Shown one piece after another: positions 5,510 to 7,010 of a stretch of 7,010 nt of DNA. Under the pieces are notes generated by a model. That model saw only the letters and a program-made list of their open reading frames with translations, was not told where the DNA came from and made no database searches. Positions within the stretch are counted from its first letter, which is position 1. Each line of letters opens with the position of its first letter. The translations under genes were made by a program, and so were the position numbers. Source of the DNA: Deltaproteobacteria bacterium (lineage in GTDB: Bacteria; Desulfobacterota; Desulfuromonadia; Geobacterales; DSM-12255); assembly GCA_017861215.1 (NCBI GenBank), contig JAGFXN010000083.1:1-7010 (forward strand), written 5' to 3'.

Positions 5510-5522
5510 TCAGTCTTCAGGC
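5502..5522. repeat. Three inverted heptamers at the uvrC 3' end
   Basis: Units TTCAGCC, TTCAGTC and TTCAGGC on the plus strand are the complement type of GGCTGAA. They include the uvrC stop codon (5512-5510) and its last codons, so the repeat has entered or defined the end of the coding sequence. The first unit matches perfectly the start of the array at 5370. Confidence 0.85.
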
Positions 5523-7010
5523 TGCAGCTCCTGCTGTATCCTTGCCGCCAGCTCTCTTGTTACCCCTTGCACTGCTGCCAGTTGTTCCGCTGATGCTTCC
5601 CTGATGCCCGGAACGCTGCCGAATTGCTCCAGCAGCCGTTTCCGCAGGACCGCACCGATGCCGTTTATCTGGTCAAGCGCCGAATGAAGGGCTGCCTTGC
5701 CGCGCAGGTTGCGGTGATAGTCTATGGCAAAACGGTGCGCCTCATCGCGGATGCGGGTCAGCAGGAGGAGCGCCGGCGAATTCTGGCGCAGCAGCACCGG
5801 ATTTTTCCGCCCCGGCCGGAAGATCCGTTCCTCACTGCGCTGCAGAGCGGTGGCGCTCACATCGGTTTCGACACGGCTTTTCGCCAGGCCTGCCAGGTCA
5901 ATACCGTCTATGCCGAGCTCCTGCAGAACGGCCGAGAGAATGCCGAGCTGGCCGACGCCGCCGTCGACGATAATCAGGTCCGGCGAGTCATCAGTAACGC
6001 CATCCCGGAAACGGCGCGAGAGCACTTCGCGCATCATGGCGAAATCATCAGCCTGGGCGACGGTTTTGATCCGGTAGCGGCGGTAATTCGCTTTGTCAGG
6101 CTTGGCGGCAACAAAAGAGACCTGGCTGCCGACGGCGTTCAGCCCCTGAGTGTTGGAGATATCGTAACATTCGATCCGCCGGGGAGTTTTGCCCAGATGG
6201 AGCCGTTCCTTGAGCTCTTCGAGGAGGGCGCCGCTCTCGGCAGTTTTTTTCAGGTGCTCTGCGGCGGCGTTGACGGCATTTTTCTCCGCCATTTGCAGCA
6301 ATTGGTGCTTGTCACCCCGTTTCGGCTGCAGTATGGCAACTCTCCTGCCTTTTCTTTCCGAGAGCAGTTCTGCCAGTGCTGTATACTCTGCCGCTGCAGC
6401 AGGGAGCAGGATTTCATCCGGCAGAATTACTTCACGGCTGTAATAGGCGGCAAGGAAGGAGTCGATGGCTTCCGCCTCGTCGAGCTCCCAGGCAAAATGA
6501 TAGTTTCTGCTGCCGAGCAGGGTTCCGTGGCGAATGAAAAGGATGCAAACGTGCAGCGATTCCCCCTGAGAGGCGATGCCGATGACATCTGCATCGCCTC
6601 CGGAAGAGACAACTTTCTGTTTTTCCACCGTCTTTTCTATGGAGTTGAGCAGGTCGCGGCAGCGGGCGGCCTCTTCGTACTCCTCCCGTTCTGCCGCCGC
6701 CATCATTCTCTTCCGGAAGATCCTGGCAATTTCGTCACTGCGCCCGGCGAGGAAGAGTGCCGCCCCTTCCACCAGAGCGGTATACTCAGCGGGGGTGATT
6801 TTCCCGAAGCATGGCGCCGAGCACTGTTTGAGCTGATAATAGAGGCAGGGGCGTTTGCGCTGCAGACAGTTCTTCAGCGGGTAGTGACGCAGCGGAAAGA
6901 GGCGGCAGATTTCCTTCAGAACTTCTCTTGCCGCCGTGGCCGAGGCGTACGGCCCGAAATATCTGGCACCGTCGCGCAGCACCTTGCGGATGATGGTGAT
7001 GCGCGGGAAC
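5510..7010 (-). CDS. uvrC: UvrABC excinuclease subunit C, N-terminus beyond window
   Basis: UvrC makes both incisions around a DNA lesion in nucleotide excision repair after recruitment by UvrB. The visible 499 residues start in FPRITIIRKV, so about 100 N-terminal residues, carrying most of the GIY-YIG 3'-incision domain, lie past position 7010. The frame has no start within the window. Visible parts in order: ARYFGPY (about 15-21); four cysteines at about 48, 55, 63 and 67, matching the iron-sulfur cluster site of UvrC; the UVR/UvrB-binding helices (about 92-128, REEYEEAARCRDLL); the RNase H-like 5'-incision domain with D283 (ECYDISNTQG), D349 (LIIVDGGVGQLG) and H425 (RDEAHRFAIDYH); and the helix-hairpin-helix pair (about 446-494, INGIGAVLRKRLL). 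The stop codon lies within a heptamer repeat. Confidence 0.97.
   Translation of the reverse strand, partial: FPRITIIRKVLRDGARYFGPYASATAAREVLKEICRLFPLRHYPLKNCLQRKRPCLYYQLKQCSAPCFGKITPAEYTALVEGAALFLAGRSDEIARIFRKRMMAAAEREEYEEAARCRDLLNSIEKTVEKQKVVSSGGDADVIGIASQGESLHVCILFIRHGTLLGSRNYHFAWELDEAEAIDSFLAAYYSREVILPDEILLPAAAAEYTALAELLSERKGRRVAILQPKRGDKHQLLQMAEKNAVNAAAEHLKKTAESGALLEELKERLHLGKTPRRIECYDISNTQGLNAVGSQVSFVAAKPDKANYRRYRIKTVAQADDFAMMREVLSRRFRDGVTDDSPDLIIVDGGVGQLGILSAVLQELGIDGIDLAGLAKSRVETDVSATALQRSEERIFRPGRKNPVLLRQNSPALLLLTRIRDEAHRFAIDYHRNLRGKAALHSALDQINGIGAVLRKRLLEQFGSVPGIREASAEQLAAVQGVTRELAARIQQELQPED

Overview
The window reads as chromosomal DNA of a GC-rich, Gram-negative bacterium, most likely a deltaproteobacterium of the Geobacter/Desulfuromonadales type. 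That placement is an inference from three things: the look of the proteins, the rpsF-rpsR-DUF2232 gene order, and the short-unit repeats in the spacers. No species is claimed. Every supported gene lies on the minus strand, so transcription runs from high to low coordinates.

In transcription order the layout is: uvrC (partial, N-terminus beyond position 7010); a 199-base spacer with heptamer repeats; a histidine-biosynthesis cluster hisC-hisB-hisH-hisA-hisF-hisE (5310 to 974); a 140-base leader; then the ribosomal-protein genes rpsF and rpsR and the first 49 codons of a DUF2232/YybS-type membrane protein that runs off position 1.

The his genes cover the dehydratase (HisB), the aminotransferase (HisC), the glutamine amidotransferase/cyclase pair (HisH/HisF), the isomerase (HisA) and the phosphoribosyl-ATP pyrophosphatase (HisE). 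hisG, hisD and hisI are absent here and must lie elsewhere if the organism makes histidine. hisH/hisA and hisF/hisE overlap by 4 bases (ATGA), and hisC and hisB are 9 bases apart, which suggests translational coupling.

The least ordinary feature is in the spacers. Each of the three larger gaps in the uvrC-his stretch (uvrC-hisC, hisB-hisH, hisA-hisF) holds short tandem units of exactly 7, 7 and 9 bases, arranged as inverted repeats. The arms sit on or within a few bases of the stop codon of the upstream gene. The hisB-hisH example is a 30-base-arm hairpin that fills almost the whole gap and touches the hisH ribosome binding site. The rpsF leader has a plausible extended -10 promoter overlapping the hisE stop and two hairpins, a possible site for S6:S18 autoregulation.

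No RNA genes, CRISPR arrays, insertion sequences or phage genes were seen. No spacer exceeds 200 bases. I found no wholly new protein system; the second-look items are the repeat architecture, the ribosomal leader and the split his gene set.
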